Assembly (NCBI RefSeq): GCF_004765815.2
Contig: NZ_ML974127.1
Span: forward strand, 317,300-381,299
Origin: Halorussus salinus
Lineage (GTDB): Archaea; Halobacteriota; Halobacteria; Halobacteriales; Haladaptataceae
Length of the DNA stretch: 64,000 nt
Direction: 5' to 3'
The position numbers were made by a program, and so were the translations under genes. Under the pieces are notes generated by a model that searched no databases, was not told the origin of the DNA, and saw only the letters and a program-made list of their open reading frames with translations. Shown here in pieces: positions 15,442 through 24,465 of the stretch (position 1 is the first letter of the stretch; every line of letters starts with the position of its first letter).

Positions 15442-18396
15442 TCAGTCGTCGGTCGCCGGAGCCGCCCGCCGGTCGGTCCGAGGCCCGTCCAACTCCACTT
15501 CGGGGAGGAGGTCCCGGAGGTAGCGTCCGGTGTGGGAATCCTCGGCGCGGGCGACCTCCTCGGGAGTGCCCGCGGCGACGACTTCGCCGCCGTTCTCGCC
15601 GCCCTCCGGTCCGAGGTCCACCACGTGGTCGGCGTTCTTCACGAGGTCGAGTTCGTGTTCGATGACGACGACCGTGTTGCCCTTGTCGGTGAGTCGCTGG
15701 AGGACCTCGATGAGCTTTCGCTCGTCTTCCTTGTGGAGGCCCGTGGTCGGTTCGTCCAGCAGGTAGAGCGTGTCGCCGGTGTCTTTCTTGCCCAACTCCT
15801 CGGCCAGCTTGACGCGCTGGGCTTCCCCGCCCGAGAGCGTCGTGGAGGGCTGGCCGAGCTTCATGTAGTCCAAGCCTACGTCCTTCAGGAGACCGAGCCG
15901 TCTGGCGATGCGCTGGTCGTGTTCGAAGAAGTCGTAGGCCTCCTCGACGGACATGTCTAACACGTCCGCGATGGTCGCGCCCTTGTAGGTCACGTCCAGC
16001 GTCTCGTCGTTGTATCTGGCTCCGTCGCACTCCTCGCAGGGGACGTACACGTCCGAGAGGAAGTTCATCTCGATTTTGACGGTGCCCTGTCCGCCACACT
16101 CCTCACAGCGCCCGCCCTTCACGTTGAACGAGAAGCGGCCCTTCTCGTAGCCGCGCTGTTTCGAGAGCTTCGTCTCGGCGAACAGCTCCCGGATGTAGTC
16201 GAAGACGCCGGTGTAGGTCGCGGGGTTCGACCGAGGAGTCCGCCCAATGGGCGACTGGTCGATGAGCCGGACCTTCTCGACGTTCTCTATCCCCGTGATG
16301 TTGTCGTGGTCGCCGGGGTCCACGCTGGTGTTGTCGTTCATCTCGCGGGCCAGCCCCTTGTAGAGGATGTCGTGCATCAGGGTGGACTTCCCGGAGCCGG
16401 AGACGCCGGTAATCGCGGTGAACTGCCCGACCGGCAGGTCCACGTCGAGGTCTTTGAGGTTGTGCTGGCGCGCGCCCACGACCGTCAGGGCCGCGTCCGT
16501 ATCGCGGCGGTCGTCGGGCACCGGAATCTCCTTGCGGCCCGCCAGATAGTCGCCGGTCAGCGACTCGTCGCAGTCCTCCACCTCGTCTACGGTCCCCTGC
16601 ACGACGACCTCGCCGCCGCGCTTGCCCGGCCCCGGACCCATGTCGATGACGTTGTCCGCCCGGCGCATCGTCGCCTCGTCGTGTTCGACCACGAGGAGGG
16701 TGTTGCCCAAGTCCCGAAGCTCCTCCAAGGTGTTCAGCAGGCGGTCGTTGTCCCGCTGGTGGAGGCCGATGGACGGCTCGTCCAGCACGTAGAGGACGCC
16801 GACGAGTCCCGACCCGATTTGGGTCGCGAGCCGGATGCGCTGGCTCTCGCCGCCCGAGAGGGTGGCGGCCTCGCGGTCGAGGGTGAGGTATTCGAGACCG
16901 ACCTCCTCCATGAAGCCGAGGCGGGCGCGAATCTCCTTCAGAATCTCCTCGGCAATCTTGGTCTCGCGCTCGTCTAAGGTCGCCTCCAATCCCTCGAAGT
17001 GGTCCAGCGCGTCGCCGATTGACATCTCGTTGACCTCGGTGATGGACGTGCCGTCCACGTACACCGACCGGCTCTGGTCGTTGAGTCGCGTCCCGTCACA
17101 GACCGGACACTCCGTGACCGCCATGTACTCCTCGATGTGGTCGCGGGTGCTGTCGGAATCGGTCTCGACGTAGCGGCGTTCGAGGTTCGGGATGACGCCC
17201 TCGAACCGCTCGTCCTTCTCGCGGGTGCCGTTCTTGGTCGTCCACTCGAAGTGAACTTTCTCGTCGGTCCCCCAGACGAAGGCGTCCCGCACGTCCTCTG
17301 GTAGCTCCTCGAAGGGCGTCTCGACGCTCACGCCGAAGTGGTCGGCCACGTTGTCGAGCTGTCGCCGGTAGTAGGTCCGGTTGTAGCTCCACGGCTCGAA
17401 GACGTGCTTGAGCGGTTTCGAGGTGTCCTGAACCACCAACTCCTCGTCTACTTCCTTCGTCTCGCCGATGCCCTCACACTCCGGGCACGCGCCGTGGGGG
17501 CTGTTGAACGAGAACGAGCGCGTCTCTATCTCCCGGAAGTCGATGCCGCAGTGCGTGCAGGCCAAGTCCTCGGAGAACTCCACGACGAGACGCTCCTCGT
17601 CGCTCTCGTCGGCCAAGTCGCCCGTCGAGCGCGCCGTGGCACCGCCGAGGTCGGCCTCGGCCTCCTCGGGCGGGTCCGGCAGGACGACCTTGAGCGCACC
17701 GTCGGCCTCCTCCAGCGCGGTCTCGACGCTGTCGGTGATGCGCGAGCGAGCCTCGGGGGAGACCTTCACGCGGTCCACGATTACGTCCACGTCGTGGTCG
17801 TAGTTCTTGTCGAGGTCCGGGCGACTGGTCGTCAGGTCGAACTCCTCGCCGTCCACCTCGACGCGGGAGTACCCCTCCGAGACCAACTCGTCGAACAGGT
17901 CCTCGAAGGCTCCCTTCTGGTCGCGGACGACCGGGGCGGCGATTTTCGCGCGGGTGCCCTCGGGGAGTTCGAGGACGCGCCGGACCATGTTCTGGGCGCT
18001 CTGCTCGCCGACCTCGCGGCCACACTCCGGACAGTGGGGCGTCCCGATGCGAGCGTACAGCAGGCGGAAGTAGTCGTGGAGTTCGGTGACGGTGCCGACC
18101 GTCGAGCGGGGGTTGTTGGCGGCGTTCTTCTGGTCGATGGAGATGGCGGGCGAGAGTCCTTCGACGTTCTCGACCTGCGGCTTGTCCATCTGCCCGAGGA
18201 AGTTGCGGGCGTACGCCGACAGGCTCTCGATGTACCGGCGTTGCCCCTCGGCGTAGACGGTCTCGAACGCGAGCGACGACTTGCCCGACCCCGACAGCCC
18301 CGTCACCACGTTGAACTGCTCGCGCGGGATGGAGATGTCGAGGTCCTTGAGGTTGTGCTCCTCCGCGCCCTTCACGTCGATGTACTCCTTGCTCAT
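15442..18396 (-). CDS. uvrA: Excinuclease ABC subunit A
   Basis: 984 residues, full-length UvrA. Walker A motifs are GLSGSGKSS (33-41) and GVSGSGKST (about 660-668). ABC signatures LSGGESQRIRLA and LSGGEAQRVKLA and three zinc modules (CPECGRE, CTHCGID ... CPECEG, CEECGGQG ... CEECDG) are present. It is the damage sensor of nucleotide excision repair and loads UvrB on lesions; haloarchaea have the bacterial-type UvrABC system. uvrB and uvrC are not in the window. It appears monocistronic. Confidence 0.98.
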   Translation of the reverse strand: MSKEYIDVKGAEEHNLKDLDISIPREQFNVVTGLSGSGKSSLAFETVYAEGQRRYIESLSAYARNFLGQMDKPQVENVEGLSPAISIDQKNAANNPRSTVGTVTELHDYFRLLYARIGTPHCPECGREVGEQSAQNMVRRVLELPEGTRAKIAAPVVRDQKGAFEDLFDELVSEGYSRVEVDGEEFDLTTSRPDLDKNYDHDVDVIVDRVKVSPEARSRITDSVETALEEADGALKVVLPDPPEEAEADLGGATARSTGDLADESDEERLVVEFSEDLACTHCGIDFREIETRSFSFNSPHGACPECEGIGETKEVDEELVVQDTSKPLKHVFEPWSYNRTYYRRQLDNVADHFGVSVETPFEELPEDVRDAFVWGTDEKVHFEWTTKNGTREKDERFEGVIPNLERRYVETDSDSTRDHIEEYMAVTECPVCDGTRLNDQSRSVYVDGTSITEVNEMSIGDALDHFEGLEATLDERETKIAEEILKEIRARLGFMEEVGLEYLTLDREAATLSGGESQRIRLATQIGSGLVGVLYVLDEPSIGLHQRDNDRLLNTLEELRDLGNTLLVVEHDEATMRRADNVIDMGPGPGKRGGEVVVQGTVDEVEDCDESLTGDYLAGRKEIPVPDDRRDTDAALTVVGARQHNLKDLDVDLPVGQFTAITGVSGSGKSTLMHDILYKGLAREMNDNTSVDPGDHDNITGIENVEKVRLIDQSPIGRTPRSNPATYTGVFDYIRELFAETKLSKQRGYEKGRFSFNVKGGRCEECGGQGTVKIEMNFLSDVYVPCEECDGARYNDETLDVTYKGATIADVLDMSVEEAYDFFEHDQRIARRLGLLKDVGLDYMKLGQPSTTLSGGEAQRVKLAEELGKKDTGDTLYLLDEPTTGLHKEDERKLIEVLQRLTDKGNTVVVIEHELDLVKNADHVVDLGPEGGENGGEVVAAGTPEEVARAEDSHTGRYLRDLLPEVELDGPRTDRRAAPATDD

Positions 18397-18600
18397 CGTT
18401 TTCGCGTCCCGAGAGAACTCGTTTGCGTGCGCTGTGCCGTCTCGTTCATCAAGAGGTTACAGGGATTCAGGGCACTTAACGGGATTGTAATCGGAAAGTC
18501 GCGGTCGAGTGGGATATCTCGAAATCCCCGATTCGCGGACCGAGGTCACCGTCCCGCGCTCCGCCACGGCGCTTTTCCTCTCGGTCGTCGTACACGTCCT

Positions 18601-19806
18601 ATGGACGCGGAGAAGGCGTTCTCGCTCGCCCTGCTCGCGGTCGCGCTCTACGCCTCGCTACTGGTCGTCTGGCCCTTCTTCACCTACATCGCCTTGGCGG
18701 TCTTTCTGGCCTACGCGCTCTTCCCGCTCCAGCGCCGCCTCGCGCCACGAATCGGCCCGCGAATATCCGCGGTCGTCCTGATGGTCGGGTCCACCGTCCT
18801 GTTCGTCCTCCCGTTCGTGCTGATGCTACAGGTCGTCCTCCGACAGGCGCTCTCGGTGGTCGAACGCGTCCAGTCGGGCGAAATCGACGTGGGATTTCTG
18901 GAGGAGCTTCTGGCGAGCGACCTCGGGCAGGACCTCCTCGAAGCGATTCGGTCGGGCGCGGGCCGAATCGTCGAGGAGTCGGTCAACGTCGTCGGCGGGG
19001 CCTCGACTGCCGCGGTCGGAGTCACGATTCTGGGCTTCCTGCTCTACTACCTGCTGGTCGGCGGCGAGGATGCGGTAGCGTGGTTCCGCGAGGTGACGCC
19101 GCTCCCGGCCGCCGTGCAGGACCGACTCCTCGCGGACTTGGACCGCCTGACCTACGCGGTCCTCATCACGCAGGGCGTCATCGCGGTCGTGCAGGCGATT
19201 CTGACGGGTCTCGGCCTGTTTCTCCTCGGGTTCTCGAACGTCCTCTTCTGGACGGTGTTCGCAGTCGTCCTCGGCTTGCTTCCGTTCGTCGGGTCGATGT
19301 TCATCTGGATTCCGGCCGCCGTCCTGCTGATTGCGACGGGGCGACCGCTCGGCGGCGCGGGCCTGCTGGTCTACGGGTTCGGCGTCATCAACCTGACCGA
19401 CAACTACCTCCGACCGGTCCTCGGCGGCCGGAGCGCGAACCTGAATCCCGCAATTCTCGTCATCGGCATCTTCGGCGGACTGGTCGTCTTCGGGTTCACG
19501 GGCATCTTCGTCGGCCCCATCGTGTTGGGGTTCACGAGGACCATCGTCGCCGTCGTCGCCGACGAGTACGCTTCGGATCGACACGAGACCGACGACAGTT
19601 TAGAGCGCCGGAAGGAGGGCCGGAGCGAACGAGACGAAGGCCGGAGTGAACGCGATACCGAGGAGCGCCAGCGCCACGACGAGGAGCGCGCCGGGGAGTC
19701 CCCCGATGGCGACGATGAGAAGGACCCACGGGGAGACGACCACGCCGATACCGAGCCACTGCGCGACGAACAGCGCCAGCAGGCCGACGACGGCGTTGAC
19801 GAGTAG
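18601..19806 (+). CDS. AI-2E family membrane permease with charged C-terminal tail
   Basis: 401 residues from ATG 18601. Six to eight hydrophobic segments and the family signatures (LLPFVGSMFIWIPA, DNYLRPVLGG, VFGFTGIFVGPIVLG) mark the AI-2E/PerM family. Members include quorum-signal exporters and sodium/proton antiporters, so the substrate is open. The conserved core ends near residue 330. The last about 67 residues are Arg/Glu/Asp-rich low complexity and are encoded entirely antisense to the BofA-like gene (19600-19893). The overlap is 207 bases tail to tail. This tail probably arose by loss of an earlier stop. A longer upstream frame is antisense to uvrA and was not used. Confidence 0.88.
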   Translation: MDAEKAFSLALLAVALYASLLVVWPFFTYIALAVFLAYALFPLQRRLAPRIGPRISAVVLMVGSTVLFVLPFVLMLQVVLRQALSVVERVQSGEIDVGFLEELLASDLGQDLLEAIRSGAGRIVEESVNVVGGASTAAVGVTILGFLLYYLLVGGEDAVAWFREVTPLPAAVQDRLLADLDRLTYAVLITQGVIAVVQAILTGLGLFLLGFSNVLFWTVFAVVLGLLPFVGSMFIWIPAAVLLIATGRPLGGAGLLVYGFGVINLTDNYLRPVLGGRSANLNPAILVIGIFGGLVVFGFTGIFVGPIVLGFTRTIVAVVADEYASDRHETDDSLERRKEGRSERDEGRSERDTEERQRHDEERAGESPDGDDEKDPRGDDHADTEPLRDEQRQQADDGVDE

Positions 19807-19893
19807 CGCCTTCACCGCCTTGGTCAGCCAGTAGACCGCGACGACGGCGACGACGACCGCGAACAGGAGGCCCAGTTCGAGACCCGTGACCAT
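19600..19893 (-). CDS. BofA family (pro-sigma-K processing inhibitor-like) membrane protein
   Basis: 97 residues, almost wholly hydrophobic with three membrane segments and the BofA pattern KALLVNAVVGLLALF ... GIPGAL-like (IGGLPGALLVVAL). In Bacillus BofA controls an intramembrane protease. Archaeal homologues have no known role, and sigma factors are absent, so the family name describes fold only. The start is ATG 19893; an in-frame extension to 19962 adds a hydrophilic leader of no family content. Its 3' 207 bases overlap the permease gene on the other strand; its TAA is read as a Leu codon (TTA) there. Confidence 0.82.
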   Translation of the reverse strand: MVTGLELGLLFAVVVAVVAVYWLTKAVKALLVNAVVGLLALFVAQWLGIGVVVSPWVLLIVAIGGLPGALLVVALALLGIAFTPAFVSFAPALLPAL

Positions 19894-19978
19894 AGCTCCG
19901 AATCGACGCCACTCGTCAAAGATACTCCGTTGAGCGGACGTTCGAGGAAATGTTTGAATCAAAACGAGAGGCGACGAA

Positions 19979-21118
19979 TCAGTACTCGGGCACGCGCGCC
20001 GACCGGTCGCTCCCCTCCACGAACGGCAGGGCCGCGAGGTCGGCCGGGACCTCCTCGCCCTCGACGCGGACGGTCAGGCCGGACGCCGAATCGTCACCGT
20101 CGTCTTCCGCACCGACCTCGAAATCGACCACCGCGAACGCGATGGGTTCCTCCGCGGTCGGACTCTCGACCGCTCGCGTCACCTCGCCGACCGCCTCGTC
20201 GCCCGCGAAGACGGCCGCGCCCGAGTCGGGCACTCGTTCGGGGCGCAGGCCCACGAGTCGCTTGCTCGGCCGCCCGCGGTTCTCGACGCGCGAGACGACC
20301 TCTTGGCCGACGAAACACCCCTTCTCGAAGTCAACCGCGTTCCGGAGACCGACGACGTTCGGAATGTGCCCCCGTAGCTCGGTCTCGAACAGCGGCGTGC
20401 CCGCTTCCAGCGTCAGCGACTCCCACGTCGTCCGGCCAAAGGGTGCGGCGTTCAGCCCCTGATTCAGCAGGGTGTCGAAGACCAACTCGGCGTTCGCGCG
20501 CTCGTCGCCCGCCTCGTTGACGGTCGTCCCGGTGGCACAGACCACCTCGAAGCCCTCCTCGCCGGTCGGCGCGTCGGTCCGAAGCACGGTGACGCCCACG
20601 GAGGCGATTCGCCCCCGGACGAACGAGAGGTGGTCGGCGGGCGAGGAGGCCCCGTTCAGCACGCTGGCTATCTTCTCGGTCGCCTTCGGGCCGTGGACGC
20701 CGAAGACGGCGAAGTCGTCGGTGGCGACCGAAATCTCCACGTCTTGGATGAAGACTTTTTCGCGCCACTCGTCGGCGAGCGCGGCGGCCTCGCCCGGCGG
20801 GACGAACAGTAGCAGTTGCTCGCCCGCGTTGTAGACGTACATGTCCAACTCGACGCCGCCCTGCGGGTCGAGCAAGAGTGCGTAGGCTCCCTCGCCGTCG
20901 GCGGTCGGCACGTCGTTCGACACCACGTTGTCCACGTACTCCACGCGGTCGTCGCCGCCGACCGTGACCACGCCGTAGGGCATCTCGGTGACGCCGACGA
21001 CGTTCCGGACCGCGACGTGCGCGCGGTCGGGTCGCCCGTAGTCGGCGGGCACCTCGCGGTCGCCCACCGCGGTCCACTCCGCCCCGAGGTCGGCCTGTTG
21101 CTCCTCGATGACAGTCAT
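19979..21118 (-). CDS. YgfZ/GcvT-type folate-binding protein
   Basis: 379 residues. It has the aminomethyltransferase fold and the YgfZ signature KGCFVGQE (near residue 263, with the Cys), then a C-terminal GcvT-like barrel (KRLVGLRPERVP ... AVFAGDEAVGEVT). YgfZ/IBA57 proteins use tetrahydrofolate to help maturation or repair of Fe-S enzymes; true GcvT would lack the KGC-x-GQE motif. The start at ATG 21118 (MTVIEEQQADLG) is preferred, since upstream sequence to 21217 is part of a tandem repeat. Confidence 0.85.
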   Translation of the reverse strand: MTVIEEQQADLGAEWTAVGDREVPADYGRPDRAHVAVRNVVGVTEMPYGVVTVGGDDRVEYVDNVVSNDVPTADGEGAYALLLDPQGGVELDMYVYNAGEQLLLFVPPGEAAALADEWREKVFIQDVEISVATDDFAVFGVHGPKATEKIASVLNGASSPADHLSFVRGRIASVGVTVLRTDAPTGEEGFEVVCATGTTVNEAGDERANAELVFDTLLNQGLNAAPFGRTTWESLTLEAGTPLFETELRGHIPNVVGLRNAVDFEKGCFVGQEVVSRVENRGRPSKRLVGLRPERVPDSGAAVFAGDEAVGEVTRAVESPTAEEPIAFAVVDFEVGAEDDGDDSASGLTVRVEGEEVPADLAALPFVEGSDRSARVPEY

Positions 21119-21169
21119 TCTACCTCGGATTCGGTCACGGACGGGATTAAAAGGTCGGAATCCGAGATA

Positions 21170-21231
21170 GCGACCGACCCCGCCAACGGCATCGGTGACA
21201 GCGACCGACTCCGCCAACGACCGCAGTGACG
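21170..21231. repeat. Two-unit 31-bp tandem repeat
   Basis: Two successive 31-base units beginning GCGACCGACYCCGCCAACG lie just upstream of the YgfZ-like gene. The units differ at several positions. No function is evident. Confidence 0.5.
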
Positions 21232-21240
21232 GCGACCACC

Positions 21241-21365
21241 CGGCGCGTGCTGGCGCGCCCTCCGTGGCGCGCCCAGCGCGTGAGGGCCGAGCAACGCAGG
21301 CCGGAGGCCGAGTAGCGCAGAAGGTTGGGGAGGTGTGAGGCCCCGGTGGCGGTTGCGGTGCTGTC
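21241..21365 (+). repeat. Intergenic structured repeat, family 2, copy A
   Basis: It lies in the gene-free stretch 21119-21492. A GC-rich hairpin (GCTGGCGCGCC at 21249-21259 against 21266-21277) is followed by a conserved segment GAGCAACGCA ... GAGTAGCGCAGAAGGTT, then GGGGAGGTGTGAGG and a GCGGTTGCGGTGC tail. Copy B at 29722-29880 shares these blocks. It is likely a dispersed haloarchaeal repeat or structured RNA. Confidence 0.6.
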
Positions 21366-21492
21366 TAGCGGCATGATTAGTGTCGGCAGTAGTCCGGTCT
21401 GCGATGGTTGCTGTGGTTCGTGCTGTGAAATAGTCTCGGAATAAAGATTTTATTCACAAGATCGCGTCAGGGAAACGTTCCGAGACAACACT

Positions 21493-21789
21493 CTATAGCG
21501 GCAGTCGGTCGATAATCTTGTCCACGAACGACGGCTCTTCGACCTCCTCGTCGGGGTCCGGAACCACCCTCTCGTCGGGCGTGATGAGCGTCCGGTGGTC
21601 GCCCTCGCTGGCTTCGATGAGACCGTCCTCCTTGAGGTTGGCGAGCGCGGTCTCCAAGTCGTCGATGTCGGCCTCGACGTGCGAGCGGATCTCGAAGACC
21701 GTCATCCCGTCTTCGTTCCGGTCGACGAGCGCGTCGAGTACCGCAACCTCGACCTCCTCGCGGTTCCGGTACTCACGCTTTGCCTTCAT
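21493..21789 (-). CDS. Small winged-helix protein (DUF6432-like)
   Basis: 98 residues. MKAKREYRNREEVEVAVLD opens a helix, then a DNA-binding-like wing (MTVFEIRSHVEADIDDLE ... LKEDGLIEA), which matches the haloarchaeal DUF6432 pattern as I recall it. It is likely a small transcription regulator. The start at ATG 21789 is chosen because the upstream open frame (to 22410) is antisense to the PUA gene. The two genes are divergent with 126 bases between. Target unknown. Confidence 0.85.
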   Translation of the reverse strand: MKAKREYRNREEVEVAVLDALVDRNEDGMTVFEIRSHVEADIDDLETALANLKEDGLIEASEGDHRTLITPDERVVPDPDEEVEEPSFVDKIIDRLPL

Positions 21790-21915
21790 ACGCTGACGTA
21801 TGACCGGCGGGGTTTTACCTTTATCTGAACGTGTAGGTCGGTGTTCGTTCAAGCCGCCCGCGGTCGGTCGGCCGAAGGCGGGACTCTTAAGCCCCGAAGC
21901 GACGCAAGGTGGTGT

Positions 21916-22443
21916 ATGGAAGTCAAGTCTCGTCACCACCTCCGGAGCGACGAGGTGCGGGAGATAGAGCAACGCCTCGCCGACCGGCTCGGCGTCGAGT
22001 TGGACGCCGACAGCTACGAACTCGTGGAACTGGAAGACTCGGAGTTCGACCTCGTGTTGGTGGACGGCGACCCCGCCGTGCTGTACGTCGAGCGCGAGGC
22101 GAACGCCTCGGAGGGGTCGAGCGGCGAGACGCCACGAGACAAGGAACCGTTCCTGACCGTCCGCGGGGCCAACGAGTACGAACCCCAGACTCGCGTCGTC
22201 ACGGTGGACGCGGGCGCGGTGTCGTTCGTCAGCGACGGCGCGGACGTGATGCGTCCCGGCATCGTGGAAGCCGACGCCGACATCGCGGCGGGCGACCTCG
22301 TGGCCATCGCCGAGGAGTCCCACGGCAAGGTGCTGGCCGTCGGTCGCGCGCGGACCGACGGCGACGATATGGTCGGCAACGAGGGGAAAGTGGTCTCGTC
22401 GGTCCACCACGTCGGCGACGAACTGTACGAGTTCACCGTCTGA
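21916..22443 (+). CDS. PUA domain RNA-binding protein (MCT-1/Tma20-like)
   Basis: 175 residues. The N-terminal part (KSRHHLRSDEVREIEQRL) and the C-terminal PUA domain (VTVDAGAVSFVSDGADVMRPGI ... AGDLVAIAEESHGKVLAVG) have the order found in archaeal and eukaryotic MCT-1-like proteins, which bind RNA and act around translation initiation or recycling. A TTAAGC box lies about 28 bases before the ATG at 21916, which sets the start. Confidence 0.9.
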   Translation: MEVKSRHHLRSDEVREIEQRLADRLGVELDADSYELVELEDSEFDLVLVDGDPAVLYVEREANASEGSSGETPRDKEPFLTVRGANEYEPQTRVVTVDAGAVSFVSDGADVMRPGIVEADADIAAGDLVAIAEESHGKVLAVGRARTDGDDMVGNEGKVVSSVHHVGDELYEFTV

Positions 22444-22498
22444 GTCTCAGTGTACCGTCCGAATCCGAGTTCACCGTCCGATTCTCATCGCCCGACTC

Positions 22499-23086
22499 TC
22501 ACTGCCCGCTCGTCGCCTCCTCGCCGGACCGCCGCCAGACCCACCCACAGAGCGCCGCCAGCGCGCCGCCGAACCAGACCGCCGTTCCCACCGACACCAG
22601 CGTCTCGTCGCCGACCAGCGCGGCGAGGCCGAACGACGCCGCGACGCCCGCCGGAGTCGCCGCGAGTAGGGCGGCCCCCGAGCGCGGCGGCGTTCCGTCG
22701 CGGAGCAGGCCGACGCCCCAGACCGGCGCGCCGACCACGCCGAGGAGATACGCCCACACCGAGACCGTCCAGCCGTCGAGTCGGCCCAGTCCGACGTACG
22801 CCGCCGACCCGACGAACGCGCCGACCAGTCCGGCGAAGACCGCGGCGAACCCTGCGTTCGCGACGACGTGCCACTCGCTCGCCGACCGGACGCGATAGCC
22901 CGCGACCCCGACCGCCGACAGCGCGAACGCGACCGGCGTGAGCGCGTCGAGGAACCCGTAGCCGAGCGGCGAGACGCCGCGGTCCGCCGCGAGCGTCGCC
23001 GCCGACAGGAGCGCCCACCCGACGCCGCCCGCCGTGCCCACGACTCCGGCCGCGCGAAGGCGGCCGTCCGACCGAACGCGCGACAC
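22499..23086 (-). CDS. Six-segment hypothetical membrane protein
   Basis: 195 residues, Gly/Ala/Val-rich, with about six hydrophobic segments (VVGTAGGVGWALLSAATLAA, LTPVAFALSAVGVAGY, and others). No family motif is recognised. The start is GTG 23086, only four bases after the stop of the DUF1028 gene, so the two are probably co-transcribed. High GC can leave spurious frames open, but the periodic hydrophobicity and the absence of a better frame favour this one. Confidence 0.7.
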   Translation of the reverse strand: MSRVRSDGRLRAAGVVGTAGGVGWALLSAATLAADRGVSPLGYGFLDALTPVAFALSAVGVAGYRVRSASEWHVVANAGFAAVFAGLVGAFVGSAAYVGLGRLDGWTVSVWAYLLGVVGAPVWGVGLLRDGTPPRSGAALLAATPAGVAASFGLAALVGDETLVSVGTAVWFGGALAALCGWVWRRSGEEATSGQ

Positions 23087-23090
23087 GAGC

Positions 23091-23849
23091 CTACTCGCCC
23101 TCTCGCTCGCCGTCCGCTTGCTCGGTATCGACCGCTCCGTCCTCGGCCGCCTCCATCTCGTCGTCCTCGTAAGCCTCCTCGTACCGCTCGACCGCCATCT
23201 CGAAGCCCTCTTTCGCCAGTTCGTACGTCTCCCGGAGGTCCGCGACGGGCGTCTCTGTCGCGTCCACGCGCAGGTCGTCGTAGTACGGTTCCATCTCGCG
23301 CTCCTCGGTCGATTCCACGAGGAGCGCCGCGCTCTGGACGTGTAGCTCCTCGCGCTTGTCGCCGCCCTCGGCGTGGCCCGCGTCGAGGGCGTCTATCAGT
23401 CGCTCGGCAAGCGGTCGGTCCTCGTCCCTGCTGGCCTCGTACTCGTCGGCGACGGCCTCGACGACCTCCTCGCCGGTCAGGAGGTTCCCGGCGACGGTGT
23501 AGCCGTCGCCCTCGACGTGGCCGTCCCAGTCCTTGCACTCCTCGCCCGAGAAGGCGAAGGTGCCATCCGAATCGACGCCGTGGAGTTGGCGCTGGGGTGC
23601 GCCCTCGTCGGCGTTCAGCAGGGCTTGCAGGGCGTCCTCGACCGCCAGCCCGTCGTCCAGATACTCGACTCCCTTCCGGCCCAACTCGACGTTGACGAGA
23701 CTCTGAGTCGCCACCGCGCCGTTCTCGCTCGCGAACGGACAGAGCGTCCCGACCGCGGGCAGGCGGGTCGTCACCGCCACGCCGAATCTGGTCTGGTCGT
23801 CGGTCTCCTCGCCTTCGTAGGGTTCGCGGACGCAGATGCTGAAGGTCAC
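23091..23849 (-). CDS. DUF1028 family protein (Ntn-hydrolase-like)
   Basis: 252 residues. The N-terminal region TFSICVREPYE ... RFGVAVTTRLPAVGTLCPF ... GAVATQSLVN is the DUF1028 signature; family structures resemble Ntn-hydrolases, and the in vivo substrate is unknown. The tail is acidic. The start is GTG 23849, because the family begins at the TFSI strand, and a T-rich box lies about 25-30 bases upstream. An open frame to 23972 adds unrelated residues. Confidence 0.88.
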   Translation of the reverse strand: MTFSICVREPYEGEETDDQTRFGVAVTTRLPAVGTLCPFASENGAVATQSLVNVELGRKGVEYLDDGLAVEDALQALLNADEGAPQRQLHGVDSDGTFAFSGEECKDWDGHVEGDGYTVAGNLLTGEEVVEAVADEYEASRDEDRPLAERLIDALDAGHAEGGDKREELHVQSAALLVESTEEREMEPYYDDLRVDATETPVADLRETYELAKEGFEMAVERYEEAYEDDEMEAAEDGAVDTEQADGEREGE

Positions 23850-23941
23850 GCTCGGAGCGTGGGTCCGCCGTAGCAAAAAAGTCGGTTTCGCGGCAGTCGG
23901 AAGCCGGGTCGGAGCCAGCGAGTCTTTCGAGTCGCGTCGGG

Positions 23942-24346
23942 TCAGATGAGGATGGTGCGGAACCCGCGCCAATCGCCGGTGACGGTCGTCCCATCGATGT
24001 CGGCGACGGCACGGTACTCGTACTCGGTGTTCGGGTACAGCGGACCGACGGTTTCGCTGAACTCGCCGGTCGCGGTCGCGGTTTGCGGGTCGCTCGTCTT
24101 CACGTCGTCGCTCTCGACGCGGGTGTACTCGAAGTACACGTCAGCCGACGAGGCCCCGCCGAGGTCGGTAAGGTCGCCGTGCAACGTCGCGTGGATGTCC
24201 GCGATGTCCGTCGCCTCTCGGGTCGCTACCGACGCCGAGGCGGCGCTCGCGGTCCCGACGCCGACGCCGACGCCGACGACGGCCATCGACCCGCCCAGTG
24301 CTTTCATCGCGTCGCGTCGTGTCGTCTCGTGACTGTCGTTCGTCAT
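23942..24346 (-). CDS. TAT-signal secreted protein with fibronectin III-like domain
   Basis: 134 residues. A twin-arginine signal (RRDAMKALGGSMAVVG) ends near ASAAS, and one beta-sandwich domain follows. YFEYTRVESDD ... GPLYPNTEYEYRAVADIDG is a fibronectin III-like pattern. No catalytic residues are seen. It lies just downstream of the subtilase gene and upstream of the DUF1028 gene, on the same strand. It may be an extracellular binding or adhesion module. Confidence 0.8.
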   Translation of the reverse strand: MTNDSHETTRRDAMKALGGSMAVVGVGVGVGTASAASASVATREATDIADIHATLHGDLTDLGGASSADVYFEYTRVESDDVKTSDPQTATATGEFSETVGPLYPNTEYEYRAVADIDGTTVTGDWRGFRTILI

Positions 24347-24465
24347 CTGTGAGTTTCCGTGTCGGACAACTCACCTATCGTGGGGTGTTAAAATTTATCT
24401 TCTGAGAACCGTATTTTACTGCACTCGTTGGCCGAACGCGAAAAGAGTGGGGTTCTGGACCGTCG

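Noticed and set aside
17338..18600. Long in-frame extension upstream of the AI-2E permease
   Set aside because: It is antisense to uvrA and contains no membrane or domain pattern; the family starts at ATG 18601.
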